Shown: positions 1-8,391 of the stretch, piece after piece | How positions within the stretch are numbered: the first letter of the stretch is position 1 | Layout: each line of letters begins with the position of its first letter | Assembly (NCBI RefSeq): GCF_000186865.1 | Contig: NW_008705565.1 | Coordinates: forward strand, 2,457,046 to 2,521,045 | Source of the DNA: Aureococcus anophagefferens | Taxonomy: Eukaryota > Sar > Pelagophyceae > Pelagomonadales > Pelagomonadaceae | Direction of reading: 5' to 3' | DNA length: 64,000 nt | Notes under the pieces: model-generated | Seen by the model: only the letters and a program-made list of their open reading frames with translations | The model's database searches: none | Told to the model about the DNA's origin: nothing | Position numbers and translations under genes: made by a program

Positions 1-712
1 CGGCCCCGCCCTCAGCGGTCACGACGGGCTTCCCGTAGCGGTCCGCGATGACGGCGCTCGCTCGCTCGGGGTCGACGACTCCGCCTATTGACCAGAGGAA
101 CGCGTCCGCCGTCCGGTTGAGCGCGTCGAGCTGCGCCCAGTCGCCCCACGGGAGCCGCGGACTGACGCCCTCGTAGCAGACGACGAGGCCGTAGGTCCGG
201 CCTTTGATGGGGACGGTCGTCGGCGCGAAGGGGCCGGGCGAGAACCAGACGCGCTCCGTCACGAAGAGGCCGCGCTTGTCGTAGTGGGCCAGGGTCCGGC
301 CGTCGCGGCCGTAGACGACCTCGGCGATGCGCCGCGTGCCGTTGAGCAAGCTCACGAAGATGGACGCGGCGACGGCGATGTGGGCGTCCCGGGCCGCGCA
401 GCTCAGGGCCCGCTGCGCCGGGCCCGCGCCCGACGCGCAGGGGTTCGAGCCGACGGGCGACTCGAAGCGCTCGTACGTCGGCCGCCGGAGCGTCGACGGC
501 GCGAGCGAGTAGCCCTCGGGGAACAGGATCAGGTCGGCGCCCTTGGCCGCCTGGATCGCCGCCGTGTAGACCTCGAGGTTGCACCGCACCTCGTCGTCCG
601 TCGACCGCGCGCAGGCGGGGTCGCTCCAGCCGTAGGGGTTGTGGTGCTCGAGCACGGCGATCTTCGTCGCCTGCGCCGCCAGCAGCAGCAGTGCGGGACA
701 GGTTCTTCTCAT
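1..712 (-). CDS. Carbon-nitrogen hydrolase (nitrilase superfamily, biotinidase/vanin-like), partial
   Basis: Reads leftward from the ATG at 712-710 and runs off the window start; 237 residues are visible. The N-terminus (MRRTCPALLLLAA) is a short secretory signal. The nitrilase-superfamily Glu-Lys-Cys triad is visible: E66 in LILFPEGYS, K146 in HYDKRGLF and C179 in GLVVCYEGV. The WFSPG segment after the lysine and the extracellular signal resemble the vanin/biotinidase branch, whose members cleave pantetheine or biotin amides; the substrate here is an inference. The C-terminus lies outside the window. The gene is head-to-head with the TauD-like gene, with a spacer of under 100 bp. Confidence 0.8.
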   Translation of the reverse strand, partial: MRRTCPALLLLAAQATKIAVLEHHNPYGWSDPACARSTDDEVRCNLEVYTAAIQAAKGADLILFPEGYSLAPSTLRRPTYERFESPVGSNPCASGAGPAQRALSCAARDAHIAVAASIFVSLLNGTRRIAEVVYGRDGRTLAHYDKRGLFVTERVWFSPGPFAPTTVPIKGRTYGLVVCYEGVSPRLPWGDWAQLDALNRTADAFLWSIGGVVDPERASAVIADRYGKPVVTAEGGA

Positions 713-767
713 CGTCGTGCCCCTGCCCCATGCGCAGCCTTGTCGAATCAAGAATTCTTCAGCTCAG

Positions 768-1747
768 AAATCAATCGCTTGCGATGGGTGTTCGGGACCG
801 CCCTCTTGCTCGCTGCGACCATTGCAGTTTCGACGGATGAGGAATGCTTGCTCGCCGCAGCTGCTGCGGAGGAGTCGTGCGGCGCGGCGACGCTTGTCGG
901 CAACGCGTCGGACCCCCTCTTCGCGCGCGAGGGCGCGGCCCGACTCGCGGTGCCGCCGCGCGTGCGCGCGCGCGAGGCGCTGCCGGACACGCACCACGGC
1001 GGCGTGCCGGAGTTCCTGCGCGGCCCGGGCCGCGACTTCCCGGCCGTGTTCCGCCGCGCGGCGGGCCCGGCGTCCGCGGGCGCGGCGCTGCGGGCGCTCG
1101 TCGACGCGCGCGACGACGGCGCGCTCGTCGTGCGCGGCCTCGGCCTGCGCACGCCGGCGGACTTCGCCGCCGCCATGGCCGACTCGCGGCTCCCGCTCCG
1201 GGACTACGTCGGCGGCGTNNNNNNNNNNNNNNNNNNNNNNNNNNNNNNNNNNNNNNNNNNNNNNNNNNAAATCGTCTCCTGGCGCGCCGCGTTCCGGGCG
1301 ACGACGGCGGCCGAGGCCGAGGCGGCCGCGCGCGCGGCGGGCTACGGCTACGCGTGGCGCGGCGACGACTTCGCGACCTGGGAGGTCGCGCCGGCTTTTC
1401 GGCCCCACCCGGTGACGGGCGAACTTTCGTGGTGCAACATGATCGCGGCCATGCACTGCTCCGTCTTCGACGACCACCCCGACTATCCCGAGCTCGCGCG
1501 GCCGCCGGGGGCGCGCGAGCCCTGCGCGCTCCGCGGGCGCATGCCCTACTCGACGGCGTACGGCGACGGCGCGCCCTTCGCGCGCGACGAGGTCCGCGCG
1601 ATCCGGGAGGCGCAGTGGGCCGCGAGCGTCGCCTTCGACTACGAGCCGGGCGACGTCGTCGTCGTCGACAACTACCGCGCCATGCACGGGCGCTTCAGCT
1701 TCGCGCCGCCCCGGGCCCTGTTCCTCGCCATGGTGGGGGCGTCTTAA
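768..1747 (+). CDS. TauD/TfdA-like Fe(II)/2-oxoglutarate oxygenase, interrupted by a gap
   Basis: The open frame runs to TAA at 1745-1747. The 3' half matches the taurine-dioxygenase family: a WRGDDFATWEV segment, GELSWCNM, AYGDGAPF, and the C-terminal VVVDNYRAMHGRFSF block that carries the distal iron-binding His and the 2-oxoglutarate-binding Arg. The proximal HxD motif should lie in or next to the 50-N gap at 1219-1268 and cannot be checked. No in-frame ATG precedes the hydrophobic leader WVFGTALLLAATIAV near 780, so the start is unresolved; an upstream exon or a sequence error is likely. Substrate unknown. Converges with the STPGR gene, 119 bp between stops. Confidence 0.7.
1219..1268. 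other. Assembly gap (50 N)
   Basis: A run of 50 N inside the TauD-like gene. The round number suggests a placeholder rather than a measured length. Confidence 0.99.
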
Positions 1748-1866
1748 GGGGGCGCGGCGGGGTGCTTGGAGTCTTTTCGGGGTCTTGGAGTCTTGTGGCG
1801 GGGCGCGCCGCCGCGGGGGCCCCGAAAAAATTCGGGGCGGCCGCGGCGTCGGCGGCCTCCGTCGGG

Positions 1867-3004
1867 TCACCGGGCGCCGAAGCTGATGCTCGGCTGGGAC
1901 TTGTACCGCGAGTTGACCTGCAAGCCCATGGCGCCCGGGACCTTGTACTGGTTCGGCCCCGGCCGTCGCTGCTTGCCGTAGGGCGCGCTGTGGGGCCGCT
2001 GCATGGCCGTGCCGAAGGTCGCCGACGGGTAGCTCTTCTGGGACGAGAGGACGACCTTGACCTCGCCGTTGGCGTTGCGGCCCTCGCGGATGGGGTCGAC
2101 GTAGTGTCCCGGCCCGGGCTCCTTGCCCGCGTTCTGCTTCGTGAAGTCGCGGCGGCCGCCGTGGATCGTGAACTGGTGGCCGCCCTTGTACTTGGACTCG
2201 ACCTGGCGGCCGATGGCGCTCTGGGGCCGGTACTGGCCCGGGGCCGGCTTCGAGCCGGACCTGTGTGGAAATCGACCAGTGGAACGCCCCGTCCAGCAAA
2301 TACTTCAAACCTCTCGAGCTCGGTCACATCGAAGTCGATTCGGCTGATTTTTGGACGATTCGAGTGCTCTCGTCGAGTTCTCGAAGCACAGCGGAAGCGC
2401 TTGCGTCGAACCATTCGAATACGTGAACATGGAAGTCGGGTCGAAGATTTGATGTCCACGCGGAGCCGGACTCGCGCGCGTTCGCGTCGTTGTACGTCCG
2501 CGGCCCCGTCATGAACTTCGTGCCGGGCACGTTGCGCTGCGTCGATAAACGTAAAACGCCCGTCGTGATGTTCTGCGTCTCGTAGTGCTGGGGGCTCGGC
2601 TCCGTGACGCGCGTCTTGAAGGACGCGCCGCCGTGGTAGCGCTGCGGCCCCGAGCCGAACGTCGCGCTCGGCGCGGACCGGATGTGGCTCTGGACCTGCT
2701 TGCCGTGGGTCACGTTGTCGAGGGTGTACTTGGGGCCCATGGTGTCGCTGCTGTTGAGCTGCTTCTCGATGGGCCGCCCGTGCTCGCCCTTGCCCTCCAT
2801 GGAGAAGCAGACCGACGGCACGTTCTTCTGCGACGAGAGCACGCCCTTGACCTCGCCGTTCGTGTTCCTCCCCTCCGTGAGCGGGTTGATGTACTGGCCG
2901 GGGCCGGGCAGGTTCGGGTCCGCGCCCATCTGCTTGTCGACGACGGCCTTGCGCGCGCTCAGGCAGAGCCCGAAGGACGCCAGCGACTGGCCCGTCTCCG
3001 TCAT
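1867..3004 (-). CDS. STPGR/SHIPPO-repeat protein, 2 exons
   Basis: Exon 1 is 3004-2472 and exon 2 is 2260-1867, joined across a family B introner (intron 2471-2261, GT-AG). The spliced CDS is 927 nt (308 aa). It starts MTETGQSL and contains repeated proline-glycine-rich units: LPGPGQYINP, PAPGQYRPQ, EPGPGHYVDP and RPGPNQYKV, each followed by segments such as EGRNTNGEVKGVLSSQK. This is the sperm-tail PG-rich (STPGR/SHIPPO) repeat, found in proteins associated with flagellar or cytoplasmic microtubules. Splicing joins NARE-SGS to KPAPGQY and restores a full repeat, which supports the intron call. Longer upstream starts exist in frame but are Arg-rich and unlikely. Confidence 0.8.
2261..2463 (+). 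mobile_element. Introner element B1 (family B, 203 bp)
   Basis: On the host (minus) strand the 8-bp duplication GTCCGGCT flanks an element beginning CCGCGTGGAC and ending TCCACACAG. The target duplicates are 2464-2471 and 2253-2260. The intron runs 2471-2261 (211 nt): GT comes from the duplication and AG from the element. The shared core is at 2337-2356, antisense to the host gene. Phase 2. Confidence 0.93.
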
Positions 3005-3398
3005 GGCAGCTTTTTTGATGCCGCGGCGGCGCTTTGCGGATGTGTTGGCGGCGTCGCGAGGACCCGCGCGGCGGCGCGCGTCGCGGCGAGACCCGGCGGT
3101 GCGCGCGCGCGGCGCCTTGTTCCACCCGGGCAGCACGGCGTAAGCGCCGTTGCGGTCTGGCCGCCGCTGCGGGGGCACGGTGCTATATTGAAAATTGTAA
3201 GTGCGGCGGATACGGCCTTAAGCAAAAACCTGGTGGGGAGACGGTCTGGTGGTTGGTCCTCGTGGTTGGTCGCTCTCGCAGAGCGCGGCCGCCCTCGGCT
3301 CCGTCGACGCTGCCCCGCGTCTTCGCCCGGCCCCGCGACTTTGGCGCGAACCGGTCCGACACCGCATCCCTTCCGATTAACGACGCGCGGCGGCGGCC
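3005..3398. promoter_or_regulatory. Divergent intergenic region between STPGR and PIP kinase genes
   Basis: Head-to-head spacer of 394 bp. It holds a short AT-rich stretch (TATATTGAAAATTG, about 3183-3196) in otherwise GC-rich DNA. No gene or RNA is recognisable; presumably it carries both promoters. Confidence 0.4.
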
Positions 3399-5036
3399 AT
3401 GGCGTCCTTCGCCGAGACCGGCGACCCCGAGGACGCGGCGCGCGCGTCGCTGGGGTCGGACGAGGGCGCGGGGAACCTCCACGACGACTTCCGCACGGCG
3501 CTGGAGAAGAACGCCGACATCCAGCCGAGCAAGATCGGCAAGCTCATCGCTCACGTGCCGACGCCGAACCTGAAAAAAGCGATCACGAAGAACCTGAAGC
3601 GGCCCGAGCGCAAGGACCGGGAGAACATCAAGGGCAAGGTCATCGACGGGAAGCACGAGCAGTACGTGCTCACGCTGGGCATGATGATGGGCATCCGCCA
3701 GACGTTGTTGAGCCAGGCGAACGACATCGACGCGGACACGGCGGCCGCGGCGCCGCGGCCCGAGGCGCTGGCCGTCGGGGACTTTTTGGAGTGCCGCAAG
3801 TACGTCTTCCCGCCCAAGGGCTCGTCGACGACGCCGCCCCACAGCCTCGCGCACACCTTCAAGTTCAAGGACTACGCGCCCGAGGCCTTCTCGCGGATCC
3901 GGGACATCTTCGACGTGCGGAAGACGGACTACATCACGTCCATCTGCGGCACGCAGTACTTTTTGAACTTCATCTCGAACTCCAAGTCGCAGCAGTACTT
4001 CTTCTACAGCCACGACGGCAAGTTCCTGATCAAGACGCAGACCCAGGAGGAGGTCAAGTTCCTCCGGCGCATGCTGCCGGCCTACTACGCGCACCTGAAG
4101 AAGCACCCGGGGTCGCTCATGACGCGCTACCTGGGCATGAGCCGCATCAAGTTCTACCACCTGCGGCGCAAGGTGCGCTTCGTCGTGATGCACTCGGTGC
4201 ACCCGACGCCCCTCCACGTGCACCGGACCTACGACCTCAAGGGCTGCACGCACGGCCGGCGGACGACGGAGAAGGAGCGGGACCGCGACGTGCGCCTGGG
4301 CATCGGCCTGCACCTCAAGGACCTCGACCTGGTCGACGACGACTTCCGTTTGGCGCTGCGCGCGCGCCAGAAGGACGTGCTCCTGACGCAGCTGGCCTTC
4401 GACGTCGCGTTCCTCAAGTCGCAGAGCATCATGGACTACAGCCTGCTCATCGGCGTCCACGACCCGGCGCTCGACGACGACGGCGAGCGACGGCCCGAGC
4501 CGCCGGCGGACGCCGCCGCGGACGCGGCGCCCGCGCGCGTCGTCGTCGACGAGCCGGCGCCCCTGCTGCCCGACTTCTCCTGCGGCCTCGCGGGGCCACC
4601 GGCGGGCGACCCGGCGCCGCCGCTACCGGGCGCCGCGTCCTCCTCGACGCTCGGCCGCGCCGCGAGCGGCGACGAGAGCGACGACGACCCGGACGAGCAC
4701 CCGCTGACCCTCGCCGAGACGGCCGAGGCCCACATCCAGCTCAAGCGCGCGTCGCGCGCGACGCCCGACGACGGCGGCCTCCGCGCGCTCAGCGACCGGC
4801 GGGACCTCGGCATCACCGCGACGGACGACGCGCTGCCGGGCGGCGCGCAGAAGACCTACTTCCTCGGCATCATCGACGTCCTCATCAAATACAACGCGAA
4901 GAAGCGCGCCGAGACCTTCGTGAAGACGTTCAAGGCGAAGCGCGAGGCCATCTCCTCCGTGCCCCCGGACGAGTACGCCGCGCGCTTCCTCCGCTTCTGC
5001 GAGGACGTCGTCCTCAAGGACGCCGAAGCGAAGTAG
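3399..5036 (+). CDS. Phosphatidylinositol-phosphate kinase (PIPK)
   Basis: Single exon, 545 aa, ATG in context GGCCATGGCG. It phosphorylates phosphatidylinositol phosphates at membranes. Landmarks in order: KGKVIDGKHEQYVLTLGM (about 75-95), YFFYSHDGKFLIKTQT ATP-binding segment, YDLKG (about residue 277), IMDYSLLIGVHD (about 343-354) and the C-terminal GIIDVLIKYNAKKRAE catalytic/activation-loop block (about 489-504). A roughly 130-residue acidic, Pro/Ala-rich insert sits between MDYSLL and the C-terminal block. There are no MORN or GPCR-like domains, so this is a catalytic-core-only PIPK. Substrate class (type I or II) is not decided; KK in the activation loop is compatible with type I. A paralogue lies at 8392-10089. 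Confidence 0.92.
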   Translation: MASFAETGDPEDAARASLGSDEGAGNLHDDFRTALEKNADIQPSKIGKLIAHVPTPNLKKAITKNLKRPERKDRENIKGKVIDGKHEQYVLTLGMMMGIRQTLLSQANDIDADTAAAAPRPEALAVGDFLECRKYVFPPKGSSTTPPHSLAHTFKFKDYAPEAFSRIRDIFDVRKTDYITSICGTQYFLNFISNSKSQQYFFYSHDGKFLIKTQTQEEVKFLRRMLPAYYAHLKKHPGSLMTRYLGMSRIKFYHLRRKVRFVVMHSVHPTPLHVHRTYDLKGCTHGRRTTEKERDRDVRLGIGLHLKDLDLVDDDFRLALRARQKDVLLTQLAFDVAFLKSQSIMDYSLLIGVHDPALDDDGERRPEPPADAAADAAPARVVVDEPAPLLPDFSCGLAGPPAGDPAPPLPGAASSSTLGRAASGDESDDDPDEHPLTLAETAEAHIQLKRASRATPDDGGLRALSDRRDLGITATDDALPGGAQKTYFLGIIDVLIKYNAKKRAETFVKTFKAKREAISSVPPDEYAARFLRFCEDVVLKDAEAK

Positions 5037-5244
5037 GCGCGGACCGCGCCGCGCGGCGGAATTTAGCGCCTCTGTCACATCTGGGTTTTTCGGGATGCAC
5101 GGCTTCAACTTGTGGTTGTTGACTTTCAAGATGCCGTCGAGCTGGGCGGGCGAGCGGGGCCCGGGACCAGGCGTGTGCACGCGCGCAGCTCGACGAAAGG
5201 GCCGGATTGGCACGCAAACGCAGCGCGCACACGCGCCGCGAGCG

Positions 5245-5700
5245 ATGCGACGAACGCTGACGCTGTGGCTCTTATCGCTGACGGGCGCGCGAGCGCTGCG
5301 GTTTCCTGAGAGACCAGCTCTCCTTGGGCTGCGGCGGACCGCGGCGGCGGCATCGCTGGCGTCGCTGGCCGCGTCGGGAGCCGTCGCAGCGCCGCCGGCC
5401 GGAGCCGCGCCGCCGGCCCCGCCGTCGCTCCTGGTCGCGTCGGGAGCCGTCGCAGCGCCGCTTGCCGATGCCGCGCCGCCGGCCCCGCCGTCGCTCCTGG
5501 TCGCGTCGCTCAAGCGGTCGCCGAGCGCGCAGGACGCGGCGCCGAGCAACAACGGCGGCTACTTCGACGAGGTGCACCCCGAGTTCGCCGTGGGCCTCGC
5601 GGTGCACTGGCTGCTCTGGGGCTACGCGCCGCGGCCCGTCGCGCTCTTCTACGACTTCGCCGGCGTCGCGCTCCTCGCGGCGGAGGGGCTCCGCGCCTAG
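5245..5700 (+). CDS. Small secreted or plastid-targeted protein with Ala/Pro repeat
   Basis: 151 aa. It starts MRRTLTLWLLSLTGARALRF, a signal peptide followed by ALRF, which could be the start of an algal bipartite plastid transit peptide. A 22-residue unit (VASGAVAAPPAGAAPP then PAPPSLL) is duplicated by a 66-bp tandem repeat. The C-terminal part contains GGYFDEVHPEFAVGLAVHWL and a hydrophobic stretch, probably one or two membrane segments. No family recognised. Converges with the CobW fragment at 5702. Confidence 0.6.
   Translation: MRRTLTLWLLSLTGARALRFPERPALLGLRRTAAAASLASLAASGAVAAPPAGAAPPAPPSLLVASGAVAAPLADAAPPAPPSLLVASLKRSPSAQDAAPSNNGGYFDEVHPEFAVGLAVHWLLWGYAPRPVALFYDFAGVALLAAEGLRA
5375..5506 (+). 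repeat. 66-bp tandem duplication, two copies
   Basis: Copies at 5375-5440 and 5441-5506 begin CGGGAGCCGTCGCAGCGCCG and differ at only a few bases. The unit is 22 codons, so the frame is kept. Confidence 0.9.
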
Positions 5701-5701
5701 G

Positions 5702-6085
5702 TTAGGCCTCCTCCTCCTCCTCGGAGTCGGTGTAGTCGTCGCAGGCCGGGAGGTCCTCGAAGGCCGTCGTGTCGACCTGGGCCTCGAAGCACGCGCCGTC
5801 GAAGAAGACGTCCTCGAAGGCGCGCCACGACTCCGGGCCGGCCGCGAGCTCGGCGTCCGTGAGGAGCGCGGCCTCGAGCTCCGCGACGATGCGCGCCTTG
5901 TCGAGGTGGACGCCGATGAAGACGGCCTCCGTCGCGCGGTCGCCGAAGGGCGCGCGCCACGCGCCGCGGGCCTCGAGCGCCGCCCGGTGCGCGCGGTCGG
6001 CCTCGTCCCACTCGGCCTCGGGCACGGCCGCGAGGTACGGCGGGTGCAGGGGCTCGAGGGAGAGCAGCTTGCAGGGGTATGACAA
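5702..6085 (-). pseudogene. CobW C-terminal-domain fragment without an ATG
   Basis: The frame encodes about 127 residues matching the CobW_C domain of the COG0523/ZNG GTPase family (metallochaperones): APFGDRATEAVFIGVHLD, AALLTDAEL and SWRAFEDVFF, then an acidic end SEEEEEA. The GTPase domain (GxxGxGKT, CXCC) is absent, there is no in-frame ATG, and an in-frame stop lies just upstream at about 6100. It may be a remnant, or the last exon of a gene whose upstream part I do not see; the next 100 bp upstream hold no convincing exon before the SLC35F stop at 6184. Confidence 0.55.
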
Positions 6086-6183
6086 GAAGTTTTGCGAGCT
6101 TCACGTTGCACTCAACGAGCACGAGCGTGGTGCTGCTGCTTGCAATGCAAGTCCCGTCCAAAAACAAAAAACAAAAAACATGC

Positions 6184-7377
6184 CTAGGTAAACCCGCTCA
6201 TCGCGGGCGACGCGCGGTCCGTCTCCGCGTCCGAGAGGCCGCCCGCGCGCGCGGACTCGGGCCGGTAGAGGCTCGCCGCGTCGTCGTCCGAGAGCCCGCC
6301 GATTTCGGAGTAGTCCGGCGTCGCGAGGAGCTGGCGCGGCGTGCAGGGGACGATGGCCGTCCAGGGCGAGTCGTCGTCGCCGCCGCCGTCGCGCGCGCGC
6401 GGCGTGTCGAGGAGCCCCGCGTCGAGCGAGCCGCGCGGCTTCGCCGGCGCGGCCGCGGCCGCGACGAGGCACACGCCCGCGACGATGACCGCCGCGCCGC
6501 CGCCCGTCCACGCCGCGCCGGCGCCGAGGTCGCCGCGGAGCGCGTCCGCCGCGAAGCCCAGGGGCACCGTCAGGTTCAGCGCGACCGTCGCGAACGTCGG
6601 CGACGTGAGCACGACGGCTTTGGCCCAGAGCAGGTCCGCGACCACGTTGTCCAGCAGGCCCTTGGCGACCACCCAGCCGACGAGCACCGGCCGCGCGACG
6701 AACGGCGCGGCGCACGCGGCGCCGTCCCGGAGCGCGCAGTACGCGCCGAGCGGCGCCGCGAAGAGCAGGCCGTTCCACAAACCCATGAACCCCAACAAAT
6801 CCCGCGCGTCGCCGCCCCCGGCGACGCGCGCGACGAGCGTCGTGTAGGCGCCGCAGAGCGCCGCGGACGCGACGGCGCACGCGTCGCCCGCGAGCGACCG
6901 CGCGCCGCCGCCGCCGCCGTCGCCGGCGGACACGAGGCCCGCGCCCGCGACGCAGCAGGCCACGCCGCAGGCCTTGGGCCAACTCGCGTCCTCGACGCCC
7001 GCGAGCGCCGCGCAGAGGAGCGCGAACGCGCCCGCCGTCGACGACAGCGCGGTGCTCGAGCTCACGGACGTCCGCGCGAGCGACGCGTTGTAGAGGAGCT
7101 GCGCGCCGACCCATAAGGGCGCGAGCGCGAGGCCGCCGCGCGCCGGCGACATCGTCGTGTCCCGCCGCGCGCGCGGCGCCGCGTCGCCGCGCCGCCGCGC
7201 GAGGCGCGGGACGAGGTAGACGACGAAGAGGGCGTTGCAGGCGTAGGTGAGCACCATCGGCGACACGCGCTCGTGCTCGACGCGCTGCACGAGCACGGAC
7301 GAGAAGGTCCAGATGACGCAGACGGCCAGGATCATCGCCAGGCCCGCGACGAAGGGGCGGTCGACGAGGGCCATCAT
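6184..7377 (-). CDS. SLC35F-type drug/metabolite transporter
   Basis: 397 aa, starting MMALVDRPF. About ten hydrophobic helices, with EamA/DMT signatures: ARTSVSSSTALSSTAGAF and the second-half LLWAKAVVLTSPTFATVAL, closest in pattern to the SLC35F3/4/5 group. A polar acidic C-terminal tail of about 85 residues (SEIGGLSDDDAAS) faces one side. Substrate unknown; members move nucleotide sugars, thiamine or other metabolites. The start codon lies within a repeated sequence (see 7411-7468). Confidence 0.8.
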   Translation of the reverse strand: MMALVDRPFVAGLAMILAVCVIWTFSSVLVQRVEHERVSPMVLTYACNALFVVYLVPRLARRRGDAAPRARRDTTMSPARGGLALAPLWVGAQLLYNASLARTSVSSSTALSSTAGAFALLCAALAGVEDASWPKACGVACCVAGAGLVSAGDGGGGGARSLAGDACAVASAALCGAYTTLVARVAGGGDARDLLGFMGLWNGLLFAAPLGAYCALRDGAACAAPFVARPVLVGWVVAKGLLDNVVADLLWAKAVVLTSPTFATVALNLTVPLGFAADALRGDLGAGAAWTGGGAAVIVAGVCLVAAAAAPAKPRGSLDAGLLDTPRARDGGGDDDSPWTAIVPCTPRQLLATPDYSEIGGLSDDDAASLYRPESARAGGLSDAETDRASPAMSGFT

Positions 7378-7410
7378 CTTGTGGTAATTACGGCGCAGGG
7401 TAGGTGTGGG

Positions 7411-7468
7411 GCGACGAGGAGGGGACCATCATCTTGGGGGCGACGAGGAGGGGACCATCATCTTGTGG
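7411..7468. repeat. 29-bp tandem repeat upstream of the transporter gene
   Basis: Two copies (7411-7439 and 7440-7468) of GCGACGAGGAGGGGACCATC plus ATCTTG. A third, shorter version (CGACGAGGGCCATCATCTTG) spans the transporter start codon at 7361-7380. The leader appears to have been duplicated from the start region. Confidence 0.85.
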
Positions 7469-7473
7469 CAAAT
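7461..7473 (-). promoter_or_regulatory. TCTTGTGGCAAAT motif
   Basis: Reverse complement ATTTGCCACAAGA, about 90 bp upstream of the transporter ATG on its sense strand and about 50 bp upstream of the divergent GT14-like ATG at 7520. The same motif recurs near four other starts. Confidence 0.4.
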
Positions 7474-7519
7474 AATTTTTTTTGCTTGACATCGGCAACG
7501 CGGCTTCATCGTGGGGACG

Positions 7520-8362
7520 ATGGGGCCCCCATCGAGCTTCGCGTCGTTCCAGAGGCAGAGCACGTGCGTCGCCTTCTGCTTCCTGACGCGCGAGCTGCCG
7601 CTCCAGAGCGAGCTCTGGTACGAGTTCTTCCTGGAAGCGGCGCACAAGGGGCTGCCCTTCGTCGTCTGCGTCCACAACAAGGAGCCCGTGCGCGCCGACT
7701 GCAGCCCCGCGCACCGGGCGCGCCACTGGTTCCGGGAGCGCTGCGTGCGGCGGCCCGTGGAGACCTGGTGGGGCAACATCTCGCTCGTGCGCGCGACGCT
7801 CTGCCTCTTCCGCGAGGCGATCGCGCGCGAGCCGCGGACGACGCACCTCTGCCTGTTGAGCGAGGCCTGCGTGCCCCTCGCGGGCTTCGAGGCGATTTCG
7901 GGCGCCGTCGGCGCGCGGGACCGCACGACCTTCGACGTGCGGCCGCCGAACGAGAGCTACGACCGCTGGGGCCACCTGGCGGACAAGACGCTGATCCGGC
8001 CGCAGAACCGGTGCAAGCAGAGCCAGTGGTTCGTCGCCCACCGGCGCGACGCGGACTGGTTTCTGGCCAACGACGCCACGGACCGCTGGGGCGAGCCGCC
8101 CTTCGCGCCCGACGAGCACTACTTCATCTCCCTGCTCAAGGAGCGCGGCGTCGACTTCGCGGACGCGAAGACGACGTTCAACGACTGGGCCTGGCGGCCG
8201 CGGTTCCCCCACAGCGGGCCCGGCCCCGTCGCGCGCCAGGCGCGGCCCCACGTCTTCGACCGGGTCGACGCGGCGACGGTCGCCGCGCTCCGCGCGGAGG
8301 GGTTCCTCTTCCTCCGCAAGGTGCGGGCGGACACGGTCGTCGAGCTCGACCTCCCCGGCTAG
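7520..8362 (+). CDS. GT14-like (core-2/I-branching) glycosyltransferase
   Basis: 280 aa, starting MGPPSSFASF. Features of the Branch/GT14 family: CVAFCFLTRELPLQSELW at the N-terminus, a LCLLSEACVPL segment at about 113-123, and KQSQWFVAHRRDAD near 170, with PDEHYFISLL near 199. The usual N-terminal signal anchor is missing; a GTG start at 7511 adds only three residues. The enzyme would transfer GlcNAc- or xylose-like sugars in the Golgi; acceptor unknown. Convergent with the second PIP kinase, 29 bp between stops. Confidence 0.7.
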   Translation: MGPPSSFASFQRQSTCVAFCFLTRELPLQSELWYEFFLEAAHKGLPFVVCVHNKEPVRADCSPAHRARHWFRERCVRRPVETWWGNISLVRATLCLFREAIAREPRTTHLCLLSEACVPLAGFEAISGAVGARDRTTFDVRPPNESYDRWGHLADKTLIRPQNRCKQSQWFVAHRRDADWFLANDATDRWGEPPFAPDEHYFISLLKERGVDFADAKTTFNDWAWRPRFPHSGPGPVARQARPHVFDRVDAATVAALRAEGFLFLRKVRADTVVELDLPG

Positions 8363-8391
8363 GCGGTCGCCGCTTAGACGACGAGCGCGCG

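Noticed and set aside
1204..1268. Possible introner hidden in the first N gap (GTCGGCGG just before it)
   Set aside because: Nothing of either family is visible on either side of the gap, and the AAATCGTC after it does not match an element end.
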